The notes: a model not told the origin generated them from the sequence alone. A DNA stretch of 64,000 bases from Chalciporus piperatus (GCA_038093975.1 JBBPTG010000092.1:1-64000), one strand, 5' to 3'; positions 20,306 through 31,998 are shown, counted from the first letter of the stretch. Program-made: numbers and translations.

Positions 20306-22029
20306 ATGCACTCAGAAATACCGGTGCTCTCATTTATCTCTGTTGCATTGGTCCTCGTTCCCGTGACCTGGTATCTCAAGGCGCGCAATATTGCGGCATT
20401 CGCGATCGGGACATGGCTTTCGGTCATGAATCTGATATACGCCGTCGATGCGTTAGTTTGGGCCCAAGACACTAACATCAAAGCATCAGTGTGGTGCGAC
20501 ATCTGTGAGTCTGCCTCACCACTCCTTGCCACTTGCGTGTGTTGACTGGCGACCTTCACGAAGCAACAAGTTTTGTTACCGGTTCTCGTATTGCGCTGCC
20601 CGCGGCATGCCTCTGCATTTGTATCCATCTCGAACGCCTGGCCTCTTTTTGTCAGACCCCCACATCTATAGCGAACACGCGACGCGTCTTATTTGAGTGT
20701 ATAATGTGCTTTGGGTTGCCGGTCGTGTATACCGCTCTGCGTACGTGTCCTGTGGCCAAGTTTGATATTACTCATGAAATTAACGCCCAGCGATCCGCAG
20801 ACTTGATCGTCCAACCCCGTCGATTTGATCTAATCTATGGTTTTGGTTGCCGCCCTGCCACTTATCCGACCGTTGCTACCGTTTTCCTTGTTCTGATACC
20901 GCCGCTCTTGCTGGCATCGGTCACCATCTGCTTCGCCGGTCAGTCTCATTTCTTGTCCGAACTGGGGGAGGCGCGCTAATATACCATTGTAGTACTCGCG
21001 TGGCGTCATTTTCTTGTTCATGGCGTCCAGTTCTCTGGGAAGAGAAGCTCGAATTCCTCTCACGCACGGAGTCTTTACGTTCGCCTTGTGGGGATGGCGC
21101 TTCTGGAAACAACGTTCTCCACCCTATTGATTGCCATCGTCATGTGGCCTGTGCTATCTGCGGGGCTGGTTCCTCTAACAGATATGTCGAGAGATCTCAG
21201 TCTGGTGGTCGTGTGGGGTCGAGATGCCATCCCACACTCTCTTCGGACTGCGCTCGAGATCGAATGGTCTGGGACCGTCGTACAATCTGTGGTGTTCTTT
21301 GGCTTGTTTGCTTCCCGGATGGAAGTCCTCCGTGAAGTATGGCAAGCAATATGCTCTTTCCGGGACTTTTTCAGGAAGCGGAATGTCAACCCTTGGCTCA
21401 AGCAAGGTACTTCACTACGCTCGTCGACGAGGTACGTGACCACACCGCGGGCCCGATCCTCGCTGACGATCTACCTCTCTGTTAGCACTTCTGGGCCAGC
21501 TGTGCCTGTAACGATGGTCGATCTAACACTGGCATCTGCCATGCTGTCCACCAGCACAGTCACCCGTGATGGGCATTCCGTGGCCAAATGTCTTCCCCCG
21601 TCACTGAACACTTCCCGTCCCCATTCTGTCATCGAGGACGTATCCGACGAACTTGTGATCTCAGCCATCGATCCTTCGAGTCTACCCCCCGACTCCCCAT
21701 CCCGCAGCTCTGCCATCCCGTCCTCACACAATTCGCTAGAGTCCAACTTTGATCCTCGCCAACTCGTTCTCCCTTCTGAGGATTGGCCGCAACCGCCAGC
21801 CTCGTCCGCTGTTCACCTCGGTCGTCGTTCTCCCAGTGCCATGGGATACCTTGCCGGACCCGAACGCCAGAGCAGACTGGATATCGAAGCGTCTTTCCCA
21901 GAGCCTCGAACGAGTCCGCTTCATGTCAGATCATGCACGTCTGATTTTTATGCGAGCATGATATCGAGTGGTGGTTGGGAGATTCGAGAGACGATCTACG
22001 TGGCGGTACCGAACCGAACCCCACGATGA
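20306..22029 (+). CDS. STE3: divergent STE3-like receptor 5 with long tail
   Basis: Exons 20306-20504, 20564-20740, 20801-20938 and 20993-22029 sum to 517 codons (516 residues). Exon lengths (199, 177, 138) match the other receptors. TM1 is followed by PVTWYLKARN in place of the usual PLPWH motif. Later come VWCDI, ALPAACLCICIHLERLAS (near-identical in style to receptor 4), VVYTALH, IVQPRRFDLIYGFGCRPATY, and TM5 to TM7. In place of the conserved NSSLTTNRYFRLM block it has HARSLYVRLVGMAL. The cytoplasmic tail of roughly 220 residues is much longer than in the others and no final intron is needed. These traits suggest a non-mating-type-specific receptor-like gene. No pheromone gene is adjacent. 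Confidence 0.88.
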
Positions 22030-25000
22030 CCGTGACCATTGAACTCGCCAAGCGCATGGATGGTCATGCTGGAGAATTATATTCGTATTTAAAATTTTCG
22101 CTCTTTCACCTCTCACACTCTTTGTAGCCCTAGCACACTTGAACCGTTTGATTTCGTGTAGAATAGAGAACCTTTCCCTTCGTTTGTAGCATATATATAG
22201 CCACGGTGTATTTAGGATAAGTGACATTGCGGGCAAGATGGTGTTTCGATTTTCACAGCTTGCGGAGGCGAGTAATATCGTGTAGTCGCCGGAGCCGTTT
22301 AGGAACCTAACTTTCAGCGAACGATGTCGTGAGCGGCAATACTCTACAAAATGGAGCAGCAGTACAGTAGTGACTGACTTCAGTTACGGTCACAATGACC
22401 CTGTGGCTCTCTTGCATTTATCGAGTCCTTCTGTGACTGAATCCACCAGATCGATGCCATTCGAAGACGAATGGTTTGGACCATCAGAGGGACGGTTCAG
22501 GACAACTTGAACACCGATTAGAACTAGCTAACAAGTGAGGGGGGTTGACTGGCTTCCTGGGTCAGACTAGCAGGGATGTGGCGAACATATCCAGCTTTCG
22601 GTCGTTCAGTGGCAGCATATTCAATATCATCCAAGTTAAAACTGAAATCACCACGCGGAACAGAGACACATCCTTGGGTATCCTCGTCATAAGTATACCT
22701 CCGAGTCGTGCTTCCAAGTTGTAGCGCCTATCCATTTTCTCCGTAACTGAGCACTCGATTTCGGCTTCCTGTCGACTGAGGGACAATCGAAAGACGCACA
22801 CACGGGGCTTGGCCCGAGGTACTTATTCCTATAACCTCAGTTAGCACCTCAACCCAGTGGCGCCGAGCCTTGCTCACCGTTTAAGAATAAAACCATCACA
22901 TCCCCGACATAATTACGACCAGCACAATCCTTGTCGACCACAGCATCATAGAAGGCAAAAACCATCGGGTTGGGATTTTGGCCACGGTGAAATTGCTTCT
23001 GCGGAGGGGGGAAGTGAATATTTAACTTCAGGTCGTTTACCCTATCACTTTACTATTATGACCATGTTGTTGCATACAAGTGGCAGGTAGGGGGTCCCGG
23101 ACAATGGCGCAGGGTAATCAACAAGGGGTATTGCTCAATCTGTGGTAATCGAAACAAGAGATGAGATGGAACTGCCACCCAAGGATCCTACTTAAAACTC
23201 ACAGGCCAGGAACTGTCTTCAAACGCTCCAAAAGGCATCTCTTTTCCGTTTAATTGCGAGTGCTCGCTGACAGCCATCGATGTCAGATTTCCGCGATTCG
23301 TCCAGGGACACTGCTCAGGGTATGCATCGCGACGTCTGGTCCATTCTGTAATGGTTTTCTCGTTCCACTTGCGTCGATGAGGCCCGTGGTCAGATGGTTT
23401 TTCCATGTCTAAGTTTCGCGGTTGGACAACCATGGTATCCTTGTGGGTCCATTGAGGCTAACTTGAAGGGAGAAGCCTAAGCTTAAATCCCAGAGCCAGA
23501 TATATCCCATGATCTGCAGCCATCGTACATGAGACAGTGACTCAAAAGATTGTGAACCAGGTACCGGAATCCAAACCGCGCAGTCAATGCCCTTCATAAA
23601 AGTGTAGCACAACGACGACGTGCACGGGGAACCTGCACAGTGCCAGTGGTTGGCCGCGCGTGGCCATCCGAGAGCTCGGGCCCAGGAATTTTTCATCGGC
23701 CATTTGTGATTTTCGCATTTTCAATGGGAAAGTCACAGATGACCGATGGACAAGACAAGCCAACACCCACTGTTCCGTCCAATGCTTGCCATCTTCTTGT
23801 ACTTATATTTACTTGCCTCGTTGCCTTGCATCGTGGTACTAGTTGGCTTTCCTGACTCCCAGCCTCGGCCTATCCATGAAGATCTTTACCATTCTCTCTG
23901 CGACGTGACCCAGGTCAGGAGCACGGAACATGGGGTGGTCGCGCTGTTTTGTTCTCAGGACACCGCTTTTCCATCGTCGCCGACAAGTCGCCGAGCCCTC
24001 AAATGGGGCAAAAACATGTAACGATGATGCAGGTCAGTGATGATTGTTAAATTGTTGTTTTCGACTTCATCGTCGTTTTTAACCTAGACTCTGCTCGACG
24101 ATCGCTCGACAGTCTCAGGGATGGTATGTCCTCCTTCAGGCCTTGAATGGTGTTTGCGACTTCTAAGAGTTTCGACAAAGTCAAAGGTCAATCTATGATT
24201 TGACGAAGCACAGAACTTCACGGCGCTACTAGTACTCTGAGACGAGCAGGGCCAGGCGTTGGATGATGCTGTAGTTGGTCAAGCCTCAACGTTTTTGAAA
24301 GCCTTATCTCCTTCAGCCTCCTTCGCTATATTTATCTCGACCGTTCTCCGTATACACGAACATGCGACACGCCCCCATCACAGAAACACCCTTCAGGGAG
24401 GCATGTGCCCCAGGCTCGAGAGCCGAACGCCAGTTTTTCGAAGGCCATGTTTGAAGGCATCTTCAAAGGCGCTGAAAATTTTGACCTGGTCATTTGGCTT
24501 AGACTTCAGGCTACAATATTTCAACCCAGGCGTTCCAGCGCACGGTCAGCGCCTCTGTTATTGATCAGGAGTCATTTGGGTTTTCCCCAGAAACGCCCGC
24601 AGGAGCGCGCCACTTGATGTCGAATTATGTTGCTTTGGAGTCCTCTGACAGGCCGACTCATCGTGCATCAGCTCTCGCTATGCCTGCCACAGAATAGAAC
24701 CCGAGGTACAGTATCCGAGCCTATTTACTTGGAAGGCATCGACTAGACCGAGTCCATTCATGACGAGCATGTCGTGGGCCTGAGTGGGAACCACTGATTC
24801 CCTTCTGGTACTACTAGATGCGGCCGAGGACCAACCTACGGAGAAATACTACCCAAGTGCGGCACTGGAGGTTGGCGCTTATCAAGAGTCGATGGATTCA
24901 GAGGTGGACGAGTCGGACTCGAAGTTGTCAGCGCACGAAGGGCTTGAGCGAGGGGCAGATGAAAATCAACTCGATGCATGGCATCCTTAAGTTTGTTCCG

Positions 25001-26196
25001 ATCGACAAGTGCGCCAGATGGGCAATCTCCTGCTCGCAAAGTCACAGAGATGACCGAAGCCACTATCAAGTGATTCAAGTCCAAGTTGTATGTACACGCT
25101 CCTGAGTCCGATCAAGTTGGGTCCAGTGAAGACTTATTGAAGTTATTATTAGCGCGGCGGGAGCGCATGATGATGACGGCAAGTTCCGCGCTTATTGTCC
25201 ATTCCATTCATGGCAGGCGCTATTGTCCCCAATGTCTCACTGGCCGCCCTCATAAGCTACATGGTCGACGACGGGATTGTTGGTTCGAAACACCCATCAT
25301 CTCAACCCATACCTCGAATGACCTGTGCAGTTTGAAAGCCGAGTTCCAGGTTGCTTTGCGCTCTGACGCGTTCACATGCGTCCCGGGGCTCGGTCGCTTA
25401 ATGGTGCTCCATGGCGACACTTTGTATTTAACTAATGGGCCCGTGAGTTGTTACTCTCTCGAACTTGTGGTGGTAAAGGCTCACTGAATGTATCGTCCGT
25501 TCTTAGAACAAGGCGTCTCTGGGAGCCCATCCCGTTTTCCCCCGAGGTCTCGGACAGGCTTCCAGCCCTCTTCCTCCTTTGGGACGTCGTTTGTAAGTAA
25601 CTTACCACATCCCCCCTCGGCATCTCCCTGGCAGTTCATTGAAAAGTTTGGACAGAGTCCCTCGGGCCTTGATAGCTTCCATTCTGCAAGCTGCTCCCGT
25701 GGGAATACGTCTCCGACACCAATCATACCTGAATTGTGCCTCCCCCGCGAGTACCTTAGGCATATTTACCATATCCCATGGATCATGGGACATTCTGAGA
25801 CGCCGCAACACATGCTCTCATGCCCTCGAAACCCCGATTCGATTCAGTTACGTGGGTATTATGGCACTTCTGCCTGATTTGCCTTTTCAGTCCATAAACG
25901 AACATCCCAATTTGGATGTCAGTTTGTTGGCCGAAAAGGCAACCTGGCGAAGGCAAAGTGTATGTGACTGACACACTTCCCGCCTCACCCGAGACAAGGG
26001 GACATCCAAATCGGATCATAAGGTATACATCTCTGTTGGAGCATTTATTAGGCTCCCATACGGGAGATACGACCCTTAGCTTTACCCGTGGACATTTCCT
26101 CGTCCTCTGCTCCCTCATTAGTCCTCGAATCGCCAGCGCTTCGATCCTGGTTAGCCCCTTCACCCGAATTCAATCGTCTCCAACTGCGTTGTAAAG
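22030..26196. other. gene-poor 4.2 kb gap inside the locus
   Basis: I could not assemble a gene. Short minus-strand frames at 23188-23433 and 23409-23696, and plus-strand frames at 25488-25971, read like decayed protein but have no recognisable domain and do not splice together cleanly. No CaaX-type terminus preceded by a plausible precursor was found on either strand. It may hold relics of mobile elements or lost receptor/pheromone genes. Confidence 0.4.
23694..23748. repeat. imperfect 20-bp inverted repeat (hairpin)
   Basis: Arm 1 at 23694-23713 (catcggccatttgtgatttt) pairs with arm 2 at 23729-23748 with three mismatches, across a 15-bp loop. It may be a decayed foldback element or a chance palindrome. 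Confidence 0.5.
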
Positions 26197-27750
26197 ATGG
26201 CCGAACCTCCGAACTGGTTCTTCTCCCTGGTCTCCTTCATCGGTTTCTTGTGTTGCGCCATCCCCCTTCCATGGCACCTTGAAGGTAACTTCATTTCCCT
26301 CCACCCTAGAATTCTCTAACATAGTCTTCAGCTTGGAATACGGGTACTTGCCTGTACATGATCTGGGCGGGCTTGGATTGCTTGATCCTGTTCATCAACT
26401 CCGTGGTTTGGAATTCGGACGTCATTGATCGGGCACCAGTCTGGTGTGACATCTGTAAGCATCTCGTTGATTCCAATCGTGGATGTTACTTATTATGACT
26501 GTTCAGCCTCCAAGTACTTGATCGGAGCTTCTGTCGCCATCCCCGCGGCATCTCTTTGCATCAACCGTCGTTTGTACCATATCGCGTCGGTCTCGTCTGT
26601 GACAAAGACCCGCGCTCAGAAGCGGCGCGATGTCATGACTGATCTGGCTATCGGCCTCGGTCTCCCCCTCCTTGAAATGACTCTCCGTAAGTGTTACTGA
26701 ACATGTGGGATGAATGCTGTTTACTCACACCTAGCTAGATTACATTGTGCAGGGCTACCGTTACTATATTCTCGAAGAGATCGGCTGTTATCCATTCACC
26801 CTCAACACCCCGCCTGCTTACGCACTGGTGTTCTGCTGGCCCATTGCTATTGGATGCGTGTCTGCATTTTACTGCAGTATGTACGCATTAAATGTTTGCC
26901 GATTCCATTTTAACCGGACGCTGCAGTTCGGACTATCCGAGAACTCGCCATCCGACGAGCCCAATTCAAGGAACTCCTCTCCGCAAACAAGAACCTCAGC
27001 TCCAGTCGGTACTTCCGCCTCATGGGCCTCGCTGGCATGGAAGTCCTCTTCACGCTTCCTCTGGGAGCATGGTCCCTCTACCTCAACATATCTACGGAAT
27101 CTATCCAACGTTGGCCTGGCCTCGCCGCCGCTCACGCTGAGATCTCCGTCGTCTTGCCTGTCCCTGCAGCTTTATGGCGCACGAGCCAGTTGCAAGTCCT
27201 CTCCCTAGAAATGAGCCGTTATCTCGTTGTCTTCTGCGCCTTCGTCTTCTTTGCGTTCTTCGGCTTTGCAGAGGAAGCGAGGAAGAATTACCGCCTCGCT
27301 TACGGCAGTTTTGCAAAACGGGTTGGTCTTTCGACCGGAGCTATGTCTTCCACCGGAACTTGGACCGCCAACGGGTACGTTGAATGATATCGATCCATTT
27401 CGGCCTCAATCTCATCTCATTGATTTTTCAATAGGACCAACCCAGATATGTCCTACAATGGCCGCTCTGGTACCATGCCCGTCTACATCACGCAACACAC
27501 CGACAAGCAGCGCGATTCGCTCGCGTCATTCACGACACACCTGTCGTTGGCAGACTATGGAGGTGCTCTGGATGACGTGAAGAAGGAGCAATTCTCACCG
27601 ACGGCAACCTCTTCGGGATCGATATCGAAGGAGACGCTCCCAACGACGCCTGTGGACTACGAAGCTATACAGCTACCCGCACTTCCAGAGGCGATGCTGA
27701 GCGCGAACGAACCCCCACGTTATTCTCCCTCATCTACAAATGCCGTCTGA
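26197..27750 (+). CDS. STE3: STE3-like pheromone receptor 6 (subgroup II)
   Basis: Six exons: 26197-26284, 26332-26454, 26507-26686, 26739-26876, 26927-27374 and 27435-27750, summing to 431 codons (430 residues). Exons 1 and 2 together are 211 nt, exactly the unsplit first exon of receptor 3, so this gene has an extra intron within the PLPWHLE-AWN motif. Other motifs are PVWCDI, AIPAASLCINRRLYHIAS, LEMTLR, YIVQGYRYYILEEIGCYPF, SSSRYFRLMGLAG, and FFAFFGFAEEARKNY after TM7. The tail ends PPRYSPSSTNAV. Closest by eye to receptor 3 and the pseudogene. It stands 4.2 kb away from receptor 5 and no pheromone gene was found next to it, so its ligand is unclear. Confidence 0.92.
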
Positions 27751-28250
27751 GCGACCCTTCACCCTCCATTCTTCACGCAAAAAAAAAAAGATGAAAATTG
27801 AGAAACCCCAGCCCCACCTCTCGCCGTCTCTCTTCGCTTCCTTCTCCATCTGGTAACGCTGTGCTGTGGACATCATCCAATCCTTTTTGTATTGCTAGCT
27901 GATTCCCTCTTGATCTCACTCGCTCTTTCCAATCTCTCAGGCTACGGCGGCGCATAGTCGATACCCCCGTTTTCCACTAGCGCGAACTATAGTACACTAT
28001 TACTATGTATATTTTTGGGCCCGATAGACCAGTGTAGCATTCTTCGACATATTCGAGCAAATCTTGAATACACGGATTTCCTTTCGAAATGATCGAGCTC
28101 GAGTCCGAACGCTTGCTGGAGACCTTCGAGCAGAACAGCCTTCCGAACGGATGAGTCCCTTACCCCCGCCCGGTCCGAGCCTTGACATGGGCATTGTCTT
28201 GAAAGTGATGTCCAGGAACAAAGAATAGAATCCCTGGACTTTGTCGGATA

Positions 28251-29066
28251 TCAATATACACCAGGGACCAATCTATACGGCACTCTCCTCGCCCAAGCTC
28301 TCCACTCATCGCCAAAGTTCTTCTCCAACATCGCATCCTCCCCATCCATCCTCCCCTTTATCACGCCTCCCAACACCCCCAACTCCACCACCCACACGCC
28401 CGCCCTCATCACCACTCCCACTGCCACCCCACTCACCCCACCACCCTCTCTCGCCGGCACGATCCCCGAACACGCTACGACCCATCCCGTCCTCTCCATC
28501 ACACACAAGCCCAAGCCCATCGCAAGCCCCACACCCGCCGTATAACTCGGATGTCGCACCACGCCATACGGTCCACGCGTGACGAGAGCGTGTCCGTTTC
28601 GGATACTGAGCTCGAAAGTGAAGAAGCGACCGAGGGTGTGGAAGCAGTAGGCGCGGAGGAGGCTGCCAGAGATGCTGAGGAGGGTGCCTGTGAGGAAGGC
28701 GGGGGTGAGGGTTGTGAGCGAGGAGAGGAAGGATGAGGAGGGGGATGTGGGGACGCGGATGAGGAGCTGGAGGATGGGCCGGGAGAGAGAGGGTGGACAG
28801 TGGTCACTTAGGGCGAAGAGAAGGCAACCTTCGATGAGTGTCCAGGACCAGATGGCAGTCTGTGACAACATCGGGTTAGTGGCGGATTGACTTGAGGTGG
28901 GATAGCTGCGCACCTTGACCAGCGCGGTAAAGTACCCCACGCCTAGCTCTGGTCCTTTTTGTTCGCGAAGCTCTTCAGAGGATGGTCGCTCATTGGGTGC
29001 GGTCGTGCCATAGTGCTGAGCAGCAACCACTGCTAGAAGGAGAAGCAGCTTTGTTGTAGGAGCCAT
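28251..29066 (-). CDS. isoprenylcysteine carboxyl methyltransferase (ICMT/STE14) family protein
   Basis: The ORF is 271 codons; a likely 54-nt in-phase intron (28860-28913, with an actaac branch-like sequence) would give about 253 residues. The C-terminal half has the family signature: LVTRGPYGVVRHPSY, then a Gly-rich membrane segment, then EDAMLEKNFGDEW and VPYRLVPGVY. N-terminal and middle regions are hydrophobic. ICMT enzymes in the ER membrane methylate the C-terminal prenylcysteine left after CaaX processing, a step mating pheromones require. The gene lies 0.5 kb from receptor 6. Agaricomycetes often carry several ICMT-like paralogues, so it may not be the housekeeping STE14. Confidence 0.8.
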   Translation of the reverse strand: MAPTTKLLLLLAVVAAQHYGTTAPNERPSSEELREQKGPELGVGYFTALVKVRSYPTSSQSATNPMLSQTAIWSWTLIEGCLLFALSDHCPPSLSRPILQLLIRVPTSPSSSFLSSLTTLTPAFLTGTLLSISGSLLRAYCFHTLGRFFTFELSIRNGHALVTRGPYGVVRHPSYTAGVGLAMGLGLCVMERTGWVVACSGIVPAREGGGVSGVAVGVVMRAGVWVVELGVLGGVIKGRMDGEDAMLEKNFGDEWRAWARRVPYRLVPGVY

Positions 29067-29544
29067 CGGGCTCGTTGACGGGTCAAGTCAATTGAATTCA
29101 GGGGCGGCGCGTTGCGGATACTTGATATCGTTCAATCCTCTTTGTATCGTTCCGGCTGGGAGCACTGCTGCACGCAGGTAGGGCTTCGCGTTACTTGCGT
29201 ACTACATACTATCAACGCACTCCACCAGCATGTTTTCCAAAGCCCACGATCTGTGGAAAAACACCACTGTTCAATCGGATTGGTGTCCCCACCTTTCAAA
29301 TTGTGGACGCTAATCCGATGCAAGGTATGAACAATCTCATCATATGTTACACCAGAGGCATCCCGGAATGCATGAAATACGACAACGAAGCACTACTAGT
29401 ATAGAATACGGAAGACAACGCAGACACAAGCAAGAAGAACAACACCAAACGACAACAAGGTCCAGGTGAAACGACATCGGACGTACAAGAAGCCACAAAC
29501 GAAGATCGAGATGTAACCGAGGAAAACGCAAAAACGACGCACCC
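29067..29544. other. spacer between ICMT-like and F-box genes
   Basis: No gene supported; the short frames on both strands lack motifs. It would contain the ICMT-like promoter and the F-box gene's 3' end. Confidence 0.4.
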
Positions 29545-31083
29545 TCACCCAGAACTGCTCGACTTGCTCAAGACGAGCTGCAACCCATCGTCGACGTAAA
29601 TCTTCAACCTCGTATGCAAATCCCTGATCTTCTCGTCCCGAGTGTCCAATCCAAACTCGAACGTTGCAAACTGCAGCGAAAAGCACTTGAGCTTCGGTTC
29701 CGCCCGACAGCGTGACGAGACGAGGTCTGCGATGGCGTCGACGGGGACGACGGAAGAACAACGCAGGTGCAGTGTCTCAAGCGCCAAGCATATCTGCTGC
29801 ACCTCACCGCCATCCTCTGGTGAAGGTGAAGCATCATTGAGATGCCCGTACGCGAGCGCAGTGATAAGCCCGTGGTTGAGCCGAAGGATGCCCGGGAGGA
29901 ATAACAGCGTCTTCAGATGACGAAGATGCGAAAGACACGAGAGGATATCAGGATCTGCCACGTCAATCCGGTTGAAAGATACGGTCTCCAGCGTATCCGC
30001 GCATCTCGCCAAAAAGGGTAGACACTCGGTCTGTCCTGTGAATGATCCAAGCGCAAGGCTGACGTTTTTGATGTCAAATTGACGTAGCTTTGGCATGCGA
30101 AGGGCGCCGAAAAAGTGTCGAAGATATGGAGTTTGGACGTAGACGCTGGTTTTGAAGGTGTGGACGTTGGGAAGAGTGACAGGTGAGATGGTTTCTGGGT
30201 CAACATCGTTGATTGGAGCACCGACACCGAGATGGAGCGTGGTTAGATAGGGACAATGGGAGAGGGTTTGTAGATAGTCGCTGTGGACTGGATTCCAGAA
30301 AGAACTCGCGTCATATTGCAGGTTGAGATGCTGTAGCTGAGTCCATGGAATCTGGAAAGTACGAAGGTCAAGGCAACACCACGATAGGCTGAGGCTTCTG
30401 AGGCTGGGTGCGGAATGCAATATGATCGGGGGTGGATTGTCGTTTGTGGGAAGTGGATTAGCGTTCTGTAATTCGAGATGTTGGAGGTACGGCAGAGGGG
30501 TCTGAGTAAATGTCAGAAGACAGCTGAGAGATCTGGGTGAGAAGTGGAGGGTGAGATCTTTCAGCCGGCAACTGAGGGCGAGAATCTCTTTATCGAGATG
30601 CATGAGCGCATGCCATGGAATGACAGACCCCTTGGGATGGCTAAGAACCAGCGATATCAGGAGCGCTTTCGAGCGGGAGAGCCACACGTGCATCGACATG
30701 CTCCTCGATTGCATCAGACTCTCCCAATTTTTGGTACCTGTAGGAAATTCGAGCTGCAACGTGGTCCACAAGCATGGGAGCGAGAACAGGAGGTATCGCC
30801 AAGAGCGGCAGATTTGACTGAGTAACAGAGGAGCAGTCCGAGGGTCAGCTCTTGGCGTGCCTTCGCCCCAAATACAGTGTTCAAATATCTTTGCCATGAT
30901 GTCTGTTGGCATGCGGCGGAAGGGTGACATGAGAGCTTCTAGCTCCTGAACGATACCCTGGACATGGTCACGCTCATTCTCGAGACGGAGTACTTGTGCG
31001 CGAGCACGTTCTATCTCTTCGTTGAAGGCGGATACCTCTGCGTTCCGTTCGGCTAACAATTGATGGATGCGGGTTGTATCCAT
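29545..31083 (-). CDS. F-box-like protein with N-terminal coiled coil
   Basis: A single uninterrupted ORF of 512 residues. Residues about 15-50 form a charged coiled coil (ERARAQVLRLENERDHVQ). An F-box-like motif follows: FRRMPTDIMAKIFEHC, then LLSQICRSWRYLLFSLPCLWTTL. The rest is Leu-rich with irregular repeats such as LQHLELQNANPL and LRSLSLSWCCLDL. F-box proteins link substrates to the SCF ubiquitin ligase through Skp1. Large families of exactly this layout (coiled coil, F-box-like, Leu-rich tail) are common in mushrooms and mostly uncharacterised. Confidence 0.88.
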   Translation of the reverse strand: MDTTRIHQLLAERNAEVSAFNEEIERARAQVLRLENERDHVQGIVQELEALMSPFRRMPTDIMAKIFEHCIWGEGTPRADPRTAPLLLSQICRSWRYLLFSLPCLWTTLQLEFPTGTKNWESLMQSRSMSMHVWLSRSKALLISLVLSHPKGSVIPWHALMHLDKEILALSCRLKDLTLHFSPRSLSCLLTFTQTPLPYLQHLELQNANPLPTNDNPPPIILHSAPSLRSLSLSWCCLDLRTFQIPWTQLQHLNLQYDASSFWNPVHSDYLQTLSHCPYLTTLHLGVGAPINDVDPETISPVTLPNVHTFKTSVYVQTPYLRHFFGALRMPKLRQFDIKNVSLALGSFTGQTECLPFLARCADTLETVSFNRIDVADPDILSCLSHLRHLKTLLFLPGILRLNHGLITALAYGHLNDASPSPEDGGEVQQICLALETLHLRCSSVVPVDAIADLVSSRCRAEPKLKCFSLQFATFEFGLDTRDEKIRDLHTRLKIYVDDGLQLVLSKSSSSG

Positions 31084-31998
31084 CGGAGACGGAACTGAGT
31101 TTGTATGAAAGAGTTGCGAGATCGATGGCTACGAAAGAAGGAAAGGGGGGCTGGATCGTCAGCGAAGGTCATTTCAATTTATAAAAGGTAAACCTTGAAG
31201 TATTTTAGCGTGGAAGACATACCGGTATTTTTGGGTCCATAATGGAACAGTTCCGAGTGGAAACAGGAACGTGAGCACCAACGAGGGAAGACATCTGCTC
31301 AGGGGAGGGAACGGCCGCCCGTTGATGGGAGACCAGTTTTTGAGGTGGAAGGGAAAGGGCATGAAGGACTCAGTGCATCGTTACACCCTAATGAGCCAGG
31401 CACGAATGAAAACGGTGAAGATGTGAATCAGGGGCGAGCTACGAAGTATCCCATGATAAATGCCACCGCAGGGTGGATATATTGCAACCCGCGGCGGTGT
31501 CGGTGATGAAACCGAGAGGAGCTAGTGAGACAACGAGGATCGTTCTGAAACGAACATGAAGCGCCTATGGACGAAATAGGACAGTTGCCAAGGGCGGAGT
31601 CAGGTGATAATTGAAGAAGGTGTCAATGTGAGTGCCACTGATGTCTAGAAAGGCGAGCACTGGTATTCTGCTACAAAGTTTGGAATCCTCAGCGCTCAGG
31701 GTGTTGGAGCGAACCACACGGTCAGAAACGTTGTACCGCAACAGTCCGCAGCTCATCATCCATGTCAGGGCAGCCTCAACCTTGGTCACGCTGGCTCGCT
31801 GTGCGACTGGGATGGGAAAGTGTCAGTTTGGTCGTGTTATTTCTCAAGGCTGTCGCAAAACACGGCCACACAATCGCTACCACGCTTAGCACGTTTCTGT
31901 GGCACAACGCATACGCGTCGCGGTGGGTGTCTCATCCGAGTCTGATATCAAACTTTAGATACTTATCTACACTACACCCAAGCACACAACAAGTCATC
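31084..31998. other. divergent intergenic region, F-box gene and RPN9
   Basis: About 0.9 kb between two divergently transcribed genes, with no supported coding sequence. It should hold both promoters. Confidence 0.4.

Noticed and set aside
23188..23696. Two overlapping minus-strand ORFs as a split gene
   Set aside because: They are in different frames, no convincing splice joins them, and no domain is recognisable.
25265..25290. ggttcgaaacacc resembling a tRNA B box
   Set aside because: No matching A box or cloverleaf could be drawn around it.
28241..28890. Long Pro/Ser- and Glu-rich plus-strand ORFs opposite the ICMT-like gene
   Set aside because: They are antisense shadows of the GC-rich methyltransferase coding strand.
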